Shown here in pieces: positions 19,031 through 28,343 of a DNA stretch of 64,000 nt (its first letter is position 1; each line of letters begins with the position of its first letter). The notes beneath the pieces are model-generated. The model ran no database searches, was not told the DNA's origin, and worked only from the letters and a program-made list of their open reading frames with translations. This stretch comes from JAFIHK01 sp041441455 (GTDB taxonomy: Bacteria; Bacteroidota; Bacteroidia; Bacteroidales; UBA932), in NCBI GenBank assembly GCA_041441455.1, contig JASDTB010000044.1:14783-78782 (forward strand), written 5' to 3'. The translations under genes were made by a program, and so were the position numbers.

Positions 19031-19549
19031 ATGGCTATTTTAAGAAAACTAAATTCAATTGAACCAAAAATCGGAGAGAGATGCTTCTTAGCTGAAAATG
19101 CTGCAATTATAGGCGATGTAACTATTGGAGACGACTGCAGTATTTGGTATAGTGCAGTATTGAGAGGAGACGTTAATCCAATCATTATTGGAGATAGAGT
19201 CAATGTACAAGATGGAGCAGTTTTGCATACTTTGCATAAAAAATCGGTAGTAGAGATAGGTAACGATGTTTCAATAGGCCACAATGCAATCGTACATGGC
19301 GCAAAAATTGGAAGTAATGTGCTGATTGGAATGGGTGCAATTATAATGGATAATGCAGTTGTTCCAGACAATACAATCATTGCAGCAGGAGCAGTTGTTC
19401 TAAGTAATGCCATTTTGGAGCCTGGTGTATATGCTGGCATCCCTGCTAAAAAAGTTAAAGATGCTTCTGACCAAATAGGTGAGTCTGCTCATAAAAACGC
19501 GCAGGGCTACATGATGTACAAAAAATGGTATTTGGAAGATGAAGAATAA
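19031..19549 (+). CDS. Gamma-carbonic-anhydrase-like left-handed beta-helix protein
   Basis: This 172-residue protein is built of hexapeptide repeats (for example IIGDVTIGDD, VVEIGNDVSI, AKIGSNVLIG) that form a left-handed beta-helix, followed by a C-terminal helix. Candidate zinc ligands are present: His66 or His69 in VLHTLHK, and His84 and His89 in SIGHNAIVHG with the five-residue spacing of gamma carbonic anhydrases. It may hydrate CO2, or it may be a YrdA/PaaY-type homologue whose activity is uncertain. Bicarbonate handling would fit the CO2-releasing KorAB encoded divergently, but that link is inference. It is probably co-transcribed with the TlpA-like gene 45 bp downstream. Confidence 0.88.
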   Translation: MAILRKLNSIEPKIGERCFLAENAAIIGDVTIGDDCSIWYSAVLRGDVNPIIIGDRVNVQDGAVLHTLHKKSVVEIGNDVSIGHNAIVHGAKIGSNVLIGMGAIIMDNAVVPDNTIIAAGAVVLSNAILEPGVYAGIPAKKVKDASDQIGESAHKNAQGYMMYKKWYLEDEE

Positions 19550-19594
19550 AAAGTTAAATTGCGTTCACAACAACTAATCACAAACACAATACAA

Positions 19595-20704
19595 ATGAAA
19601 AAACTACTTTTTATCGCGGCGATACTAGGTTTCTTCGCGTGTTCGGCGCCTAAACATGATGGCTACACCATTACTGGAACCATTACTGGAGACAGCGTGA
19701 AAACAGGAAAAGTTTACTTGACAAACTTTTCGAGACTTGAAACAATCCAAGACACTGCTGATCTTGTTGATGGAAAATTTGAATTCAAAGGAAAGGTTAA
19801 GACACCTGAGAGCTATTCAATTACAATAGAAGGAATCAACGGAAGAATTAACCTATTTTTGGACAACTCTGAGATTACAATCACTGCAGCTGCTAACGAT
19901 ATGGCAAATGCTGTTGTTACTGGAGGTGTTACTAATGACCTTGTAACTGCTTTAAGAAAACAACACGAGGACATTACTACTAAATATGGTCTTGATTCAC
20001 TTTCTAAAGAGTACTATAAAGAGACTACTACTCCACAAAGAAAAGAGGAGATAGCTGCTATCTTTGAAAAATCTGAACTTGAAAACAAAGCTATTGATTC
20101 AGCATTTTTTGCACAAAATCCAACATCTTTCTACACTTTAAACCAAATGGTAAACAAAGTAGAAGATTTTACAATCGAAGTTGCTGAAAAAAATCTTGCT
20201 GCATTTAAAGCCCTTCCAGAATTCGCAGAAAATAGAAATATCAAGCTTTTAGAAGAGGCTATCGAAGTTGTTAAAAAACTTCAACCAGGTATGAAAGCAC
20301 CTGATTTTACTCTAAACGATCCTGACGGAAAACCAGTTTCTCTATCATCTGTTTACTCTCAAAACAAAGTGACAATGATTGATTTCTGGGCAGGTTGGTG
20401 TGGTCCATGCCGTAGATTTAACCCAACTCTTGTTAAGATTTACAAAGATTTCAATAAGAAAGGTTTCGGAATTATCGGAGTATCTTTAGACAAAGAGGCT
20501 GAAGGATGGAAAAAAGCTATTCAAGATGATAAGTTAACTTGGGCACAAGTTTCTGATCTTAAATATTGGGATAGTGAAGCTGCTAAGATGTACAATGTTA
20601 GATACATTCCTCAAAATGTATTCGTTGACCAAAATGGTATTATTCTAAAGAGAAAATTGAATGAAGAGGAGATTGTTCCTTTCTTAACTGAAACTCTTAA
20701 ATAA
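19595..20704 (+). CDS. TlpA-like thiol:disulfide lipoprotein with N-terminal DUF4369-type domain
   Basis: The start is placed at the ATG at 19595 because it opens a lipoprotein signal (MKKLLFIAAILGFFACS, Cys16); a longer frame from a TTG at 19559 would bury it. Residues about 22-110 form a beta-rich DUF4369-like domain (YTITGTITGD, KVYLTNFS), followed by a helical linker. The C-terminal thioredoxin/AhpC domain (about 235-370) has APDFTLNDPDGKP and the redox motif WCGPC with Cys269 and Cys272. It should act in the periplasm as a reductase or in oxidative folding. This architecture is common in Bacteroidetes. Confidence 0.9.
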   Translation: MKKLLFIAAILGFFACSAPKHDGYTITGTITGDSVKTGKVYLTNFSRLETIQDTADLVDGKFEFKGKVKTPESYSITIEGINGRINLFLDNSEITITAAANDMANAVVTGGVTNDLVTALRKQHEDITTKYGLDSLSKEYYKETTTPQRKEEIAAIFEKSELENKAIDSAFFAQNPTSFYTLNQMVNKVEDFTIEVAEKNLAAFKALPEFAENRNIKLLEEAIEVVKKLQPGMKAPDFTLNDPDGKPVSLSSVYSQNKVTMIDFWAGWCGPCRRFNPTLVKIYKDFNKKGFGIIGVSLDKEAEGWKKAIQDDKLTWAQVSDLKYWDSEAAKMYNVRYIPQNVFVDQNGIILKRKLNEEEIVPFLTETLK

Positions 20705-20732
20705 CTTATAATAAATAAGGCTATTAAAAAGA

Positions 20733-20764
20733 AGAGGTTGTCAAAATTGACAACCTCTATTTTT
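20733..20764. terminator. Bidirectional terminator between the TlpA-like gene and hppA
   Basis: A perfect 12-bp stem (arms 20733-20744 and 20747-20758) is followed by ATTTTT on the plus strand and TTCTTTTT on the minus strand. It lies in the 65-bp gap between convergent genes, so it can terminate both. Confidence 0.85.
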
Positions 20765-20769
20765 ATATA

Positions 20770-22977
20770 TTATAAAATACTAAATGCGACCGTAAGACCA
20801 GCCATTACAATGGCCACCATACTCATAAGTTTAATCAGAATATTTAATGATGGTCCAGATGTGTCTTTAAAAGGATCACCAACTGTATCGCCAACAACAG
20901 TTGCTTTATGAGATGGAGATCCTTTACCTCCATAATGTCCCTCTTCAACATATTTTTTAGCATTATCCCATGCCCCTCCAGCATTCGCCATAAATACTGC
21001 AAGAACAAATCCTGCACCTAAACCTCCCGCTAGAAGGCCCATAACTCCTGATACTCCAAAAACAATTCCTGTTAATACTGGAACTATAATCGCGAGTATA
21101 GATGGGAACAACATCTCTTGCTGAGCTCCTTTAGTTGAAATCTCAACACAACGAGCATAATCAGGTTTGTCTTTTCCTGTTAAAATACCAGGAAACTCCT
21201 TAAATTGTCTTCTAACCTCTTCAACCATCTTTTGAGCAGCTCTACCTACAGCATTCATAGTCAAGCCACAAAACAGGAATGACATCATTGACCCAATAAA
21301 TACTCCAGCTAAAACTTTAGGATTCATTAAATTAATCTGATAATATTCCATAAAATCTGGAATAGTAGCCTCTGCAACATTTACAACTCTGCCTGCGACA
21401 TCAATTGTGTTTTGACCAATATGTTGTAATCCAATTTTTATCTCCTCAATATACGAGGCCAAAAGAGCTAGAGCAGTTAAAGCTGCAGATCCAATTGCAA
21501 AACCCTTTCCAGTTGCAGCTGTTGTGTTACCAAGGGCATCAAGAACATCTGTTCTTTTTCTAACCTCTGGCTCCAAATGACTCATCTCTGCATTTCCTCC
21601 TGCATTATCAGCGATTGGACCGTATGCATCAGTTGCTAAGGTTATTCCAAGAGTTGAAAGCATTCCGACTGCTGCAATACCAATTCCATAAAGTCCTAAA
21701 CTTAAATTATGCGCAGAGAGCATATTTGCAGTATCGAATCCAGTAGCACATAAAAATGAAAGTATAATTGCGATTGCAATTGTAATAACCGGAATAGCTG
21801 TTGAAATCATGCCCAACCCAATTCCAGAAATAATTACTGTTGCAGGACCTGTCTGAGAGCTATCTGCAATTTTTTGAGTAGGTTTATAGGAGTGAGACGT
21901 ATAATATTCAGTTGATTGTCCAATAACTATACCTGCAACAAGACCTGTTACTACAGAAAAGGATATTCCCATCCAATTTTCAATTTGCAAATAATAGAAA
22001 ATTCCAAAAGTAGAAATAGCTATTAAAGCAGAACTTAGATTTACCCCTTTCCCAAGAGAACCTAGTAATTGTTTCATACCAGCACCCTCTTTTGTCCTAA
22101 CAACATATATACCTATAATTGAAAGTATTATTCCAACTGCAGCAATTATCATTGGGGCAAATACAGCTTTAAGTTGCATATCTGGATTGATATAAAATGC
22201 AGACGCCCCGAGAGCCGCAGTTGCTAATATTGATCCACAATATGATTCATACAAGTCAGCACCCATGCCTGCTACATCTCCAACATTATCTCCAACATTA
22301 TCTGCAATAGTGGCAGGATTTCTAGGATCGTCTTCAGGGATGCCTGCTTCCACTTTTCCGACTAAGTCTGCTCCAACATCTGCCGCCTTTGTATAGATTC
22401 CTCCACCTACTCTAGCAAATAGAGCTTGTGTTGATGCACCCATTCCAAATGTCAACATTGTTGTCGTGATAACTACCAACTTTTGAGCTCCAGTCGCCTC
22501 CACAAAATGATTCAATAACAAATACCATAGTGATATATCTAGTAATCCTAAGCCAACAACAACAAGTCCCATAACAGCACCTGAGCGAAACGCTAACTTT
22601 AGACCGCTATTTAACGATCTTCTTGCTGCATTTGCAGTTCTAGCAGAGGCGTAAGTTGCAGTTTTCATACCAATAAATCCAGCAAGTCCAGAGAAAAAAC
22701 CGCCACTTAAAAAAGCAAATGGCACCCATGGGTTCTGAACTCCAAATCCATACGCAAGAACCGCAAAAAAGATACTAAGAAAAATAAATACAATTAATAC
22801 TACTTTGTATTGTTGCTTAAGATAGGCCATCGCTCCTTTGCGAACGTGCGACGCAATCTCCTTCATTGTATCTGTACCTTCGCTCTCCTTCATCATCTGT
22901 TTAAAGAAGATGTAAGCAAACACAAGAGCGACAACTGATGCAATAGGAGCTAGATAAAAAAGTGTTTCGGTTGTCAT
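20770..22977 (-). CDS. hppA: Membrane-bound ion-pumping pyrophosphatase, K+-dependent type
   Basis: This 735-residue polytopic protein couples pyrophosphate hydrolysis to H+ and/or Na+ transport across the inner membrane. Signatures are GGGIYTKAADVGADLVGK, IPEDDPRNPATIADNVGDNV, ATDAYGPIADNAGGNAEM and DTVGDPFKDTSGPS. The segment GNTTAATGKGFAIGSA carries Ala and Gly where K+-independent enzymes have Lys and Thr, so it belongs to the K+-dependent class. Na+, H+ or dual pumping cannot be decided by eye; dual pumps are known in Bacteroides. It starts 21 bp after murI and may be its operon partner. Confidence 0.96.
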   Translation of the reverse strand: MTTETLFYLAPIASVVALVFAYIFFKQMMKESEGTDTMKEIASHVRKGAMAYLKQQYKVVLIVFIFLSIFFAVLAYGFGVQNPWVPFAFLSGGFFSGLAGFIGMKTATYASARTANAARRSLNSGLKLAFRSGAVMGLVVVGLGLLDISLWYLLLNHFVEATGAQKLVVITTTMLTFGMGASTQALFARVGGGIYTKAADVGADLVGKVEAGIPEDDPRNPATIADNVGDNVGDVAGMGADLYESYCGSILATAALGASAFYINPDMQLKAVFAPMIIAAVGIILSIIGIYVVRTKEGAGMKQLLGSLGKGVNLSSALIAISTFGIFYYLQIENWMGISFSVVTGLVAGIVIGQSTEYYTSHSYKPTQKIADSSQTGPATVIISGIGLGMISTAIPVITIAIAIILSFLCATGFDTANMLSAHNLSLGLYGIGIAAVGMLSTLGITLATDAYGPIADNAGGNAEMSHLEPEVRKRTDVLDALGNTTAATGKGFAIGSAALTALALLASYIEEIKIGLQHIGQNTIDVAGRVVNVAEATIPDFMEYYQINLMNPKVLAGVFIGSMMSFLFCGLTMNAVGRAAQKMVEEVRRQFKEFPGILTGKDKPDYARCVEISTKGAQQEMLFPSILAIIVPVLTGIVFGVSGVMGLLAGGLGAGFVLAVFMANAGGAWDNAKKYVEEGHYGGKGSPSHKATVVGDTVGDPFKDTSGPSLNILIKLMSMVAIVMAGLTVAFSIL

Positions 22978-22998
22978 AGTTTATTAGTTTAGTTTAGT

Positions 22999-23823
22999 TT
23001 AAATTTGAATAGACTTTATGCAAGACTCCTTAAAATATGGATCGATTAAAGAAGCCATTCTCTTTAGATTTGAAGTATCACCTGTAGATATATACTCAGT
23101 TGAACAATTCAACCTATTTTCTTTAGATATCGATAGCAATCCTCTCTCTTCTAAGACAGACTTTACTCTTAAAGCTACCGAAGGAGCAGGATCTACTACA
23201 ACAATATTTTGCCCAACAACCTCTTGAATTTGCTCCTTGAGAAATGGATAGTGAGTACATCCTAAGACAATATGATCAGCCCCTTTATCAATCATTGGAG
23301 TAATATATTTATTTAAAAGGTCATACGTCGCCATTTCGTCAAATTTTCCATCTTCTACGATCTCAACCAAACCCTCTCCCACCTGTTCTACAACTTCAAT
23401 ATCAGATGCAAAACGCTCAAGTGTCCTGTGATATAAACGACCTTTAAAAGTTCCCTTAGTTGCCAAAACCCCAATTACGCCACTTTTAGAGTGTAACGCA
23501 GCTGGTTTTACGGCTGGTTCCATTCCTACAAAAATTACATTATTAAAATTTTGACGTAGCTCATCGATAGCAGCTGCAGTAGCAGTATTGCAAGCTACTA
23601 CTATTATTTTGGCACCTTTGCTTAAAAGAAAGTCTGTAATCTTAAACGCTCTGGATTGAACCTCTTCAATAGATTTTGGTCCGTATGGGCAATGAGCATT
23701 ATCTGATACATATATAAAATCCTCATTAAAAAGAGATTTATGAAGCTCCTTCAAAACAGACAAACCACCTACTCCAGAGTCAAAAACTCCAATAACGCCA
23801 TTCTTTTGATTCAATAAACTCAT
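22999..23823 (-). CDS. murI: Glutamate racemase
   Basis: This enzyme makes D-glutamate for peptidoglycan. The catalytic residues are visible: Asp15 in GVFDSGVGG, one catalytic Cys in VACNTATAAA and the second in LGCTHYP. The start is set at the ATG at 23823 (MSLLNQKNG). A longer frame to 23874 would translate through the terminator hairpin at 23833-23860 and add non-homologous residues. The gene ends the minus-strand envelope cluster nadK-uppS-bamA-ompH-ompH. Part of its expression may come from read-through or from an unrecognised promoter in 23861-23896. Confidence 0.95.
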   Translation of the reverse strand: MSLLNQKNGVIGVFDSGVGGLSVLKELHKSLFNEDFIYVSDNAHCPYGPKSIEEVQSRAFKITDFLLSKGAKIIVVACNTATAAAIDELRQNFNNVIFVGMEPAVKPAALHSKSGVIGVLATKGTFKGRLYHRTLERFASDIEVVEQVGEGLVEIVEDGKFDEMATYDLLNKYITPMIDKGADHIVLGCTHYPFLKEQIQEVVGQNIVVVDPAPSVALRVKSVLEERGLLSISKENRLNCSTEYISTGDTSNLKRMASLIDPYFKESCIKSIQI

Positions 23824-23832
23824 ATGGAAAAT

Positions 23833-23860
23833 AAAAAAAGTCACCTCATTATGAAGTGAC
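23833..23860 (-). terminator. Terminator after the OmpH gene, upstream of murI
   Basis: On the minus strand, arms 23860-23851 and 23849-23840 pair as a 10-bp stem with one G-T pair, followed by a run of seven T (23833-23839). On the plus strand the same position would be a C-A mismatch and there is no T-run, so it acts on the minus strand. It supports the shorter murI start. Confidence 0.75.
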
Positions 23861-23896
23861 TGTAAATTTAACAAAATAATTTTGGGGTTACAATAA

Positions 23897-24487
23897 TTAT
23901 TTTGCTGCAGGTTTAGCTGGCGCTTGAGCTGGTTGCTCTTGTTGAGCTGATTTTGGCACCATTACTTTTTTGTCTGCAGGTATCTTAAGTTCTGTTTTTG
24001 CTAAAGGAAGAACATTTACACTTTCTGCTCCAATAAATGGAATAGTTCCACCTGAAGTATCAAATATGTAAGTAAATGATTGTGCTTTCCCAATTTTCTC
24101 TAATGTATCGTTAGCTTTCTTATATACTGGAGCAAATAGTAGTTGATACATTTGTTGATATTCAGCTTGAGCATTTTGTTGATAAGAGTTGATTCTTGCC
24201 TCTAGGTCAACAATCTCTTTCTGTTTTGCTTCAAGAGTTGCAGCAGTCCAAGTAGCTTGTTTTTGTTGGTAAGTTGTAACCTTTGTTTGATATTCTGTTT
24301 GGAAAGCAGTTAAAGTCTCTTGAAGTTCTTGAGAATATTTTTCAAGTTTCACAACTGCACTATCGCGCTCAGGCATAAGATTGATTAGCTCCTGAATATT
24401 AATATGCCCAAATTTATTGCCTTGAGCAAAAGCAGATGCAGTCGAAAAGATGAATACTACTGCCAGTAATTTTGAAAAAAGTTTCAT
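23897..24487 (-). CDS. OmpH/Skp-family periplasmic chaperone, Ala/Pro/Gln-rich tail
   Basis: This 196-residue protein has a signal peptide (ends near STASAFAQ) and the OmpH pattern. A short beta segment (KFGHINIQELINLMPERD) is followed by a long charged coiled coil (about 40-120) and a C-terminal FTYIFDTSGGTIPFI strand. The last 15 or so residues are rich in Gln, Ala and Pro (QQEQPAQAPAKPAAK). Skp-like proteins hold outer-membrane proteins for delivery to BamA, whose gene is two genes upstream. It is the second of two tandem paralogues, 23 bp from the first. Confidence 0.9.
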   Translation of the reverse strand: MKLFSKLLAVVFIFSTASAFAQGNKFGHINIQELINLMPERDSAVVKLEKYSQELQETLTAFQTEYQTKVTTYQQKQATWTAATLEAKQKEIVDLEARINSYQQNAQAEYQQMYQLLFAPVYKKANDTLEKIGKAQSFTYIFDTSGGTIPFIGAESVNVLPLAKTELKIPADKKVMVPKSAQQEQPAQAPAKPAAK

Positions 24488-24510
24488 ATGGTTTTTTAAT
24501 TATTTGGTTT

Positions 24511-25023
24511 CTATTTAATTCCAAGCTTTCTTATCACTTTCGAAGTAAGGTCTGCATTTGGATTGTTATAAATCACTCCTTGCACAACAGCAAGATCAAA
24601 AACAATTGCAATTCTTGACTCATCAGCCACGTCGTTGATAGCTTTTTGAACTCTATTTTTAATAGGATCAATTAACTCCTTCGATCTCTTAGCCATTTGG
24701 CCATCTTGACCAAAATAACTTGCTTGAAGTTCCTTCACCTCTTTTTCCCTTCTAATGATATCATTTTCTCTAGCCACCCTTTGAACTTCAGACATCGAGG
24801 CTCTTTGAGATTGATAACTTTTATACATTAGTTCAATCTTCTTATACTCAGCCTCAAGCTTAGCATCTAGTTGAGATTTTTGGTTTTCAAGAATACTTTT
24901 GGCACTTACATATTCGGGAATTCTATCCAGAATCTTATCTGTATTCACATATCCAACTGTTTGTCCGTTCATTCCTATAAACGATGCAAACATTAATATT
25001 GCTGCCGAAATAAACTTTTTCAT
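24511..25023 (-). CDS. OmpH/Skp-family periplasmic chaperone
   Basis: This 170-residue protein has a signal peptide ending near GMNGQ. The characteristic strand VGYVNTDKILDRIPEY follows, then a coiled coil (about 45-130) and the C-terminal IAIVFDLAVVQGVIY strand. It lies 10 bp downstream of bamA and 23 bp upstream of its paralogue. It should bind unfolded outer-membrane proteins in the periplasm as a trimer, as Skp does. Confidence 0.92.
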   Translation of the reverse strand: MKKFISAAILMFASFIGMNGQTVGYVNTDKILDRIPEYVSAKSILENQKSQLDAKLEAEYKKIELMYKSYQSQRASMSEVQRVARENDIIRREKEVKELQASYFGQDGQMAKRSKELIDPIKNRVQKAINDVADESRIAIVFDLAVVQGVIYNNPNADLTSKVIRKLGIK

Positions 25024-25033
25024 ATAATATTTT

Positions 25034-27535
25034 TTAGAATTGCTGACCTATTACAAAGTGGAAGTTACTTCCTCCTTTAGATTTTCCCTCAACAGGATCG
25101 AATCCATAACCCCAGTCAATACCAAGCATACCAACAATTGGTAAAAGGACTCTGACACCTACTCCTGCAGATCTCTTTATTGAGAAAGGATTGAAATCTC
25201 TGATATCCGACCAAGCATTACCTCCCTCTAAGAACACTAAAGCATAGATAGTAGATTGAGGTTGTAGTATTACAGGATAACGTAACTCAAGAGTAAATTT
25301 ATCGTAAACATTACCTGCATATGCATTTTTATTTCTAGGAGTTAATGATGCATTTGGGTAACCACGTAATCCAATTGTCTCCGTTCCATAAGTATTGTAA
25401 CCAGACATACCGTCACCACCTAACACGAAGCCTTCGAATGGAGAGTAACCAAGATCTCTATTGTAATATCCTAAATACCCAAAGAATGATCTAGACATCA
25501 ACACTAAGTCACCAACAATAGGAGTATATAGAGTTCCTTTGAATGTCCATTTATGATACTCTATCCAACGATATTTATCAGCATCAGACATTTTAGAATA
25601 ATCTGTGTCTTTAGATCTGAATAGCGAATATGGAGGAGTTAACTGAAGACCTAATTGGAAGTCAGATCCTTTTCTTGGATAGACAGGTTGGTCGGTAGAG
25701 TTTCTTTGAAGTCTGATTTTCCAACTGATGTTATTTGAATAACCATTAGAGAATAGGAAGTAATACTGCCAATTTTTCAAGCGATAAGATTGTGCACTGA
25801 TTTCGTTATATAATACAAACCAGTTATCAGGCCATTTAAGTCTTGTACCAATTCCTGCCGACAAACCAAATACCTCCATGCTTTGATCAGCTGTTTGGAA
25901 GAAATAGTATGCATTTGTTTGTCTTGTATAGTAAGCAGATAGGCTCAAAGATGTTGGTTTTGTTCCAAATAGCCATGGTTCGGTGAAACTAGCTGAAAGA
26001 GCTGTGTAATAAGAGCCATTGGTTTGGAAACGAAGAGCAAGCTGCTGACCATCACCTAAAGGAACAGGTCTCCATGCTTTTCTATCCAAGATTCTTCCAA
26101 TTGAGAAGTTATTAAAACTAACACCGAGTGTACCTACGAATGTATTACCACCCCATCCTCCAGCTACTTCTAACTGGCTGTTTGGTTTTTCCTCTACATT
26201 ATAGGTAATATCAACTGTATTGTTTATTTGATTAGGAACAATGTTATAACCGCCTGGAGACATGATTTTCTCTGGGTCAAAGTGTCCCATCGAAGATATC
26301 TCTCTTAAAGATCTCTCTAACGAAGTTTGACTAAAAAGATAGCCTGGTCTAGTAAACAGCTCTCTTCTAACAATTTTTTCGTTAGTAATATTATTTCCAT
26401 TAATTACAATTCGATTAAAAGTTGCTGGTTTTCCTTCGACCATGCGCATCTCTACATCTACAGAGTCGCCATCGATATTAACCTCTACTGGCATAACATT
26501 GAAGAAAAGATATCCTTGGTCGCGATATAACTTAGATACGTTTCCATCCTCAGCATCGTACAATCTCTTTTCCATTGAAACAACATCATATACATCCCCC
26601 TTTTGAATTCTTAAAATTCTATTCAAGTATTCAGAACTATATATAGAGTTTCCAGTCCAAGTGATATTTCTAAAGTAATATTTTCTACCCTCCTCTATCT
26701 TGAATGTTATACCCATTCTTGAATCAGAGATGTAGTAGATTGAATCTTTCAAAATTTTCGCATCGCGATAACCTCTTTCACTATATTTTTGAATCAGCGA
26801 TTTTTTATCGTTGTCGTACTCCTTTTCGTTAAATTTCTTGCTAGAGAAAAAGTTCAAAAGATTCATATCTTTTGTCTTCTTCATTGCTTTTGCAAGTTTG
26901 AATGAACTGATATTGTCGTTACCTTCGAATCTAATCTTTTGGATTTTTACCTTAGGACCTCTCTTTACATTGAATGTAACGTTGACTGCATTAACAAAAT
27001 TAGTATCCTTAACTTGAAGAACTTCAACCTCTGTCTTAAGAAATCCCTTTTCAACATAGTACTTTCTGATAATTTCGGTAGATGATTTAACCAAAAAGTC
27101 GGAAAGTTCGCTTCCTCTTCTAAGTTTTAATCTCTCTTGAAGATCCGATTTTTCAGATTTTTTTATTCCATTGAAATCCCATTTTACAACTCTCGATCTC
27201 TCCTGAAGATATAAATTTAGAAAAACCTTATCTGCCGAAACAGAGTCAATCTCTAAAGATACCTCAGAAAATAATCTGGCCATCCACAGCCTTTTTACAA
27301 TAGAAGAGACCTCATCGCCAGGAATTGTGATAGAGTCACCGACATTGAGACCTGTCTGAGCAATAATATCTTCTTTGTTGTTGTACTTTACGCCCGAAAG
27401 CCTTACGCCTCCAATGACATATTTTTTCGGTTCGTTGTAATCAACTGAAATTGATTTGCTGGATCCTGTGTTCTGAGCCCTTAGACCGATGGGCGCAAGG
27501 ATAACTATTAATAGAAAAATTTTTAATGACTTCAT
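25034..27535 (-). CDS. bamA: Outer-membrane protein assembly factor BamA
   Basis: The start is placed at the ATG at 27535 (MKSLKIFLLIVILAPIGLRAQ). An alternative TTG at 27562 would add nine residues before the signal peptide and overlap the promoter box. The 833-residue product has an N-terminal run of five POTRA-type repeats (about 45-430; for example KIQKIRFEGNDNIS and FNRIVINGNNITNEK). The Omp85 barrel follows, with VLGGDGMSGYNTYG and RGYPNASL (lid-lock-type motif) and the terminus FHFVIGQQF. It inserts beta-barrel proteins into the outer membrane, including the SusC proteins encoded here. It lies between uppS and two ompH genes, a conserved order. Confidence 0.96.
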   Translation of the reverse strand: MKSLKIFLLIVILAPIGLRAQNTGSSKSISVDYNEPKKYVIGGVRLSGVKYNNKEDIIAQTGLNVGDSITIPGDEVSSIVKRLWMARLFSEVSLEIDSVSADKVFLNLYLQERSRVVKWDFNGIKKSEKSDLQERLKLRRGSELSDFLVKSSTEIIRKYYVEKGFLKTEVEVLQVKDTNFVNAVNVTFNVKRGPKVKIQKIRFEGNDNISSFKLAKAMKKTKDMNLLNFFSSKKFNEKEYDNDKKSLIQKYSERGYRDAKILKDSIYYISDSRMGITFKIEEGRKYYFRNITWTGNSIYSSEYLNRILRIQKGDVYDVVSMEKRLYDAEDGNVSKLYRDQGYLFFNVMPVEVNIDGDSVDVEMRMVEGKPATFNRIVINGNNITNEKIVRRELFTRPGYLFSQTSLERSLREISSMGHFDPEKIMSPGGYNIVPNQINNTVDITYNVEEKPNSQLEVAGGWGGNTFVGTLGVSFNNFSIGRILDRKAWRPVPLGDGQQLALRFQTNGSYYTALSASFTEPWLFGTKPTSLSLSAYYTRQTNAYYFFQTADQSMEVFGLSAGIGTRLKWPDNWFVLYNEISAQSYRLKNWQYYFLFSNGYSNNISWKIRLQRNSTDQPVYPRKGSDFQLGLQLTPPYSLFRSKDTDYSKMSDADKYRWIEYHKWTFKGTLYTPIVGDLVLMSRSFFGYLGYYNRDLGYSPFEGFVLGGDGMSGYNTYGTETIGLRGYPNASLTPRNKNAYAGNVYDKFTLELRYPVILQPQSTIYALVFLEGGNAWSDIRDFNPFSIKRSAGVGVRVLLPIVGMLGIDWGYGFDPVEGKSKGGSNFHFVIGQQF

Positions 27536-27559
27536 CTGCACATTCTGACTGTAAGTTTG

Positions 27560-27567
27560 CAAATATA
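27560..27567 (-). promoter_or_regulatory. -7 box (TATATTTG) upstream of bamA
   Basis: The minus strand reads TATATTTG, a full match to TAnnTTTG, 24 bp before the chosen bamA ATG. It would give bamA-ompH-ompH an internal promoter in addition to read-through from nadK-uppS. It also argues against the longer BamA start. Confidence 0.5.
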
Positions 27568-27597
27568 AGCTTTTATTTGTTTTAACGGCTTAACTAC

Positions 27598-28329
27598 TTA
27601 AAGAATATTTACCTGTTCCCCGGTTTTTCCAAAGCGCCTCTCTCTCTGCGCAAATTCATCCAGCGCTTGCTGAAAGTTAGTTTTGCGAAAATCGGGCCAA
27701 AGAATTTCAGTGAAATAGAGTTCGGTATATGCCGCCTGCCAGAGCATGAAATTGCTTATTCGTTGCTCACCACTAGTGCGGATTAAAAGATCAGGATCTG
27801 GAACACCATTTGTACTTAAATAACTTTCGAACAGATCATTTAATGTCTGTTCGTCGGTGTTTGTATTAGGATTATTCAATACAAATTGAGCTACTTTTTG
27901 ATTCGCTTGTAAAATATCCCATTTACCACTATAACTTAAAAAAATGATAAGAGTGAGTCCCGAATTTTTAGAAGTTAACTCCTCTGCTCCATAAATTTTG
28001 GTTTTTAAGTTATCGGGCAACTTAGAAATATCACCTATAACTCTAAACTTTATGTTATTTTTCATAAAGGTAGGAGTCTCATTGATTATTGCTTCTATCA
28101 TTAAACCCATCAAAGCAAAAACCTCAGCATGAGGGCGATTCCAATTCTCCTCTGAAAAAGCAAACAGACTAAGAAAATTCACCCCTTTCTCCACTGCAAA
28201 TTCACAAGAGGCTCTTACAGCTTCAACACCGGCTTTATGTCCCTCAATTCTCTCTAATCCCCGCTGTTTGGCCCATCTGCCATTTCCATCCATTATAATA
28301 GTAACATGATTCGGAATCTTATTCTTCAT
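27598..28329 (-). CDS. uppS: Isoprenyl transferase (undecaprenyl diphosphate synthase)
   Basis: This cytoplasmic cis-prenyltransferase makes the C55 lipid carrier for peptidoglycan and surface glycans. The 243-residue protein has the catalytic motif HVTIIMDGNGRWA with Asp14, LSLFAFSEENWNRP, and the C-terminal signature DLLIRTSGEQRISNFMLWQ. It starts 14 bp after nadK and 62 bp before the bamA start. All key residues look intact. Confidence 0.96.
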   Translation of the reverse strand: MKNKIPNHVTIIMDGNGRWAKQRGLERIEGHKAGVEAVRASCEFAVEKGVNFLSLFAFSEENWNRPHAEVFALMGLMIEAIINETPTFMKNNIKFRVIGDISKLPDNLKTKIYGAEELTSKNSGLTLIIFLSYSGKWDILQANQKVAQFVLNNPNTNTDEQTLNDLFESYLSTNGVPDPDLLIRTSGEQRISNFMLWQAAYTELYFTEILWPDFRKTNFQQALDEFAQRERRFGKTGEQVNIL

Positions 28330-28343
28330 ATCTGTTTATAAAT

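Noticed and set aside
19015..19440. A 141-codon minus-strand frame over the gamma-carbonic-anhydrase gene
   Set aside because: The plus strand encodes a well-formed hexapeptide-repeat protein. The regular repeats keep the opposite frame open by chance.
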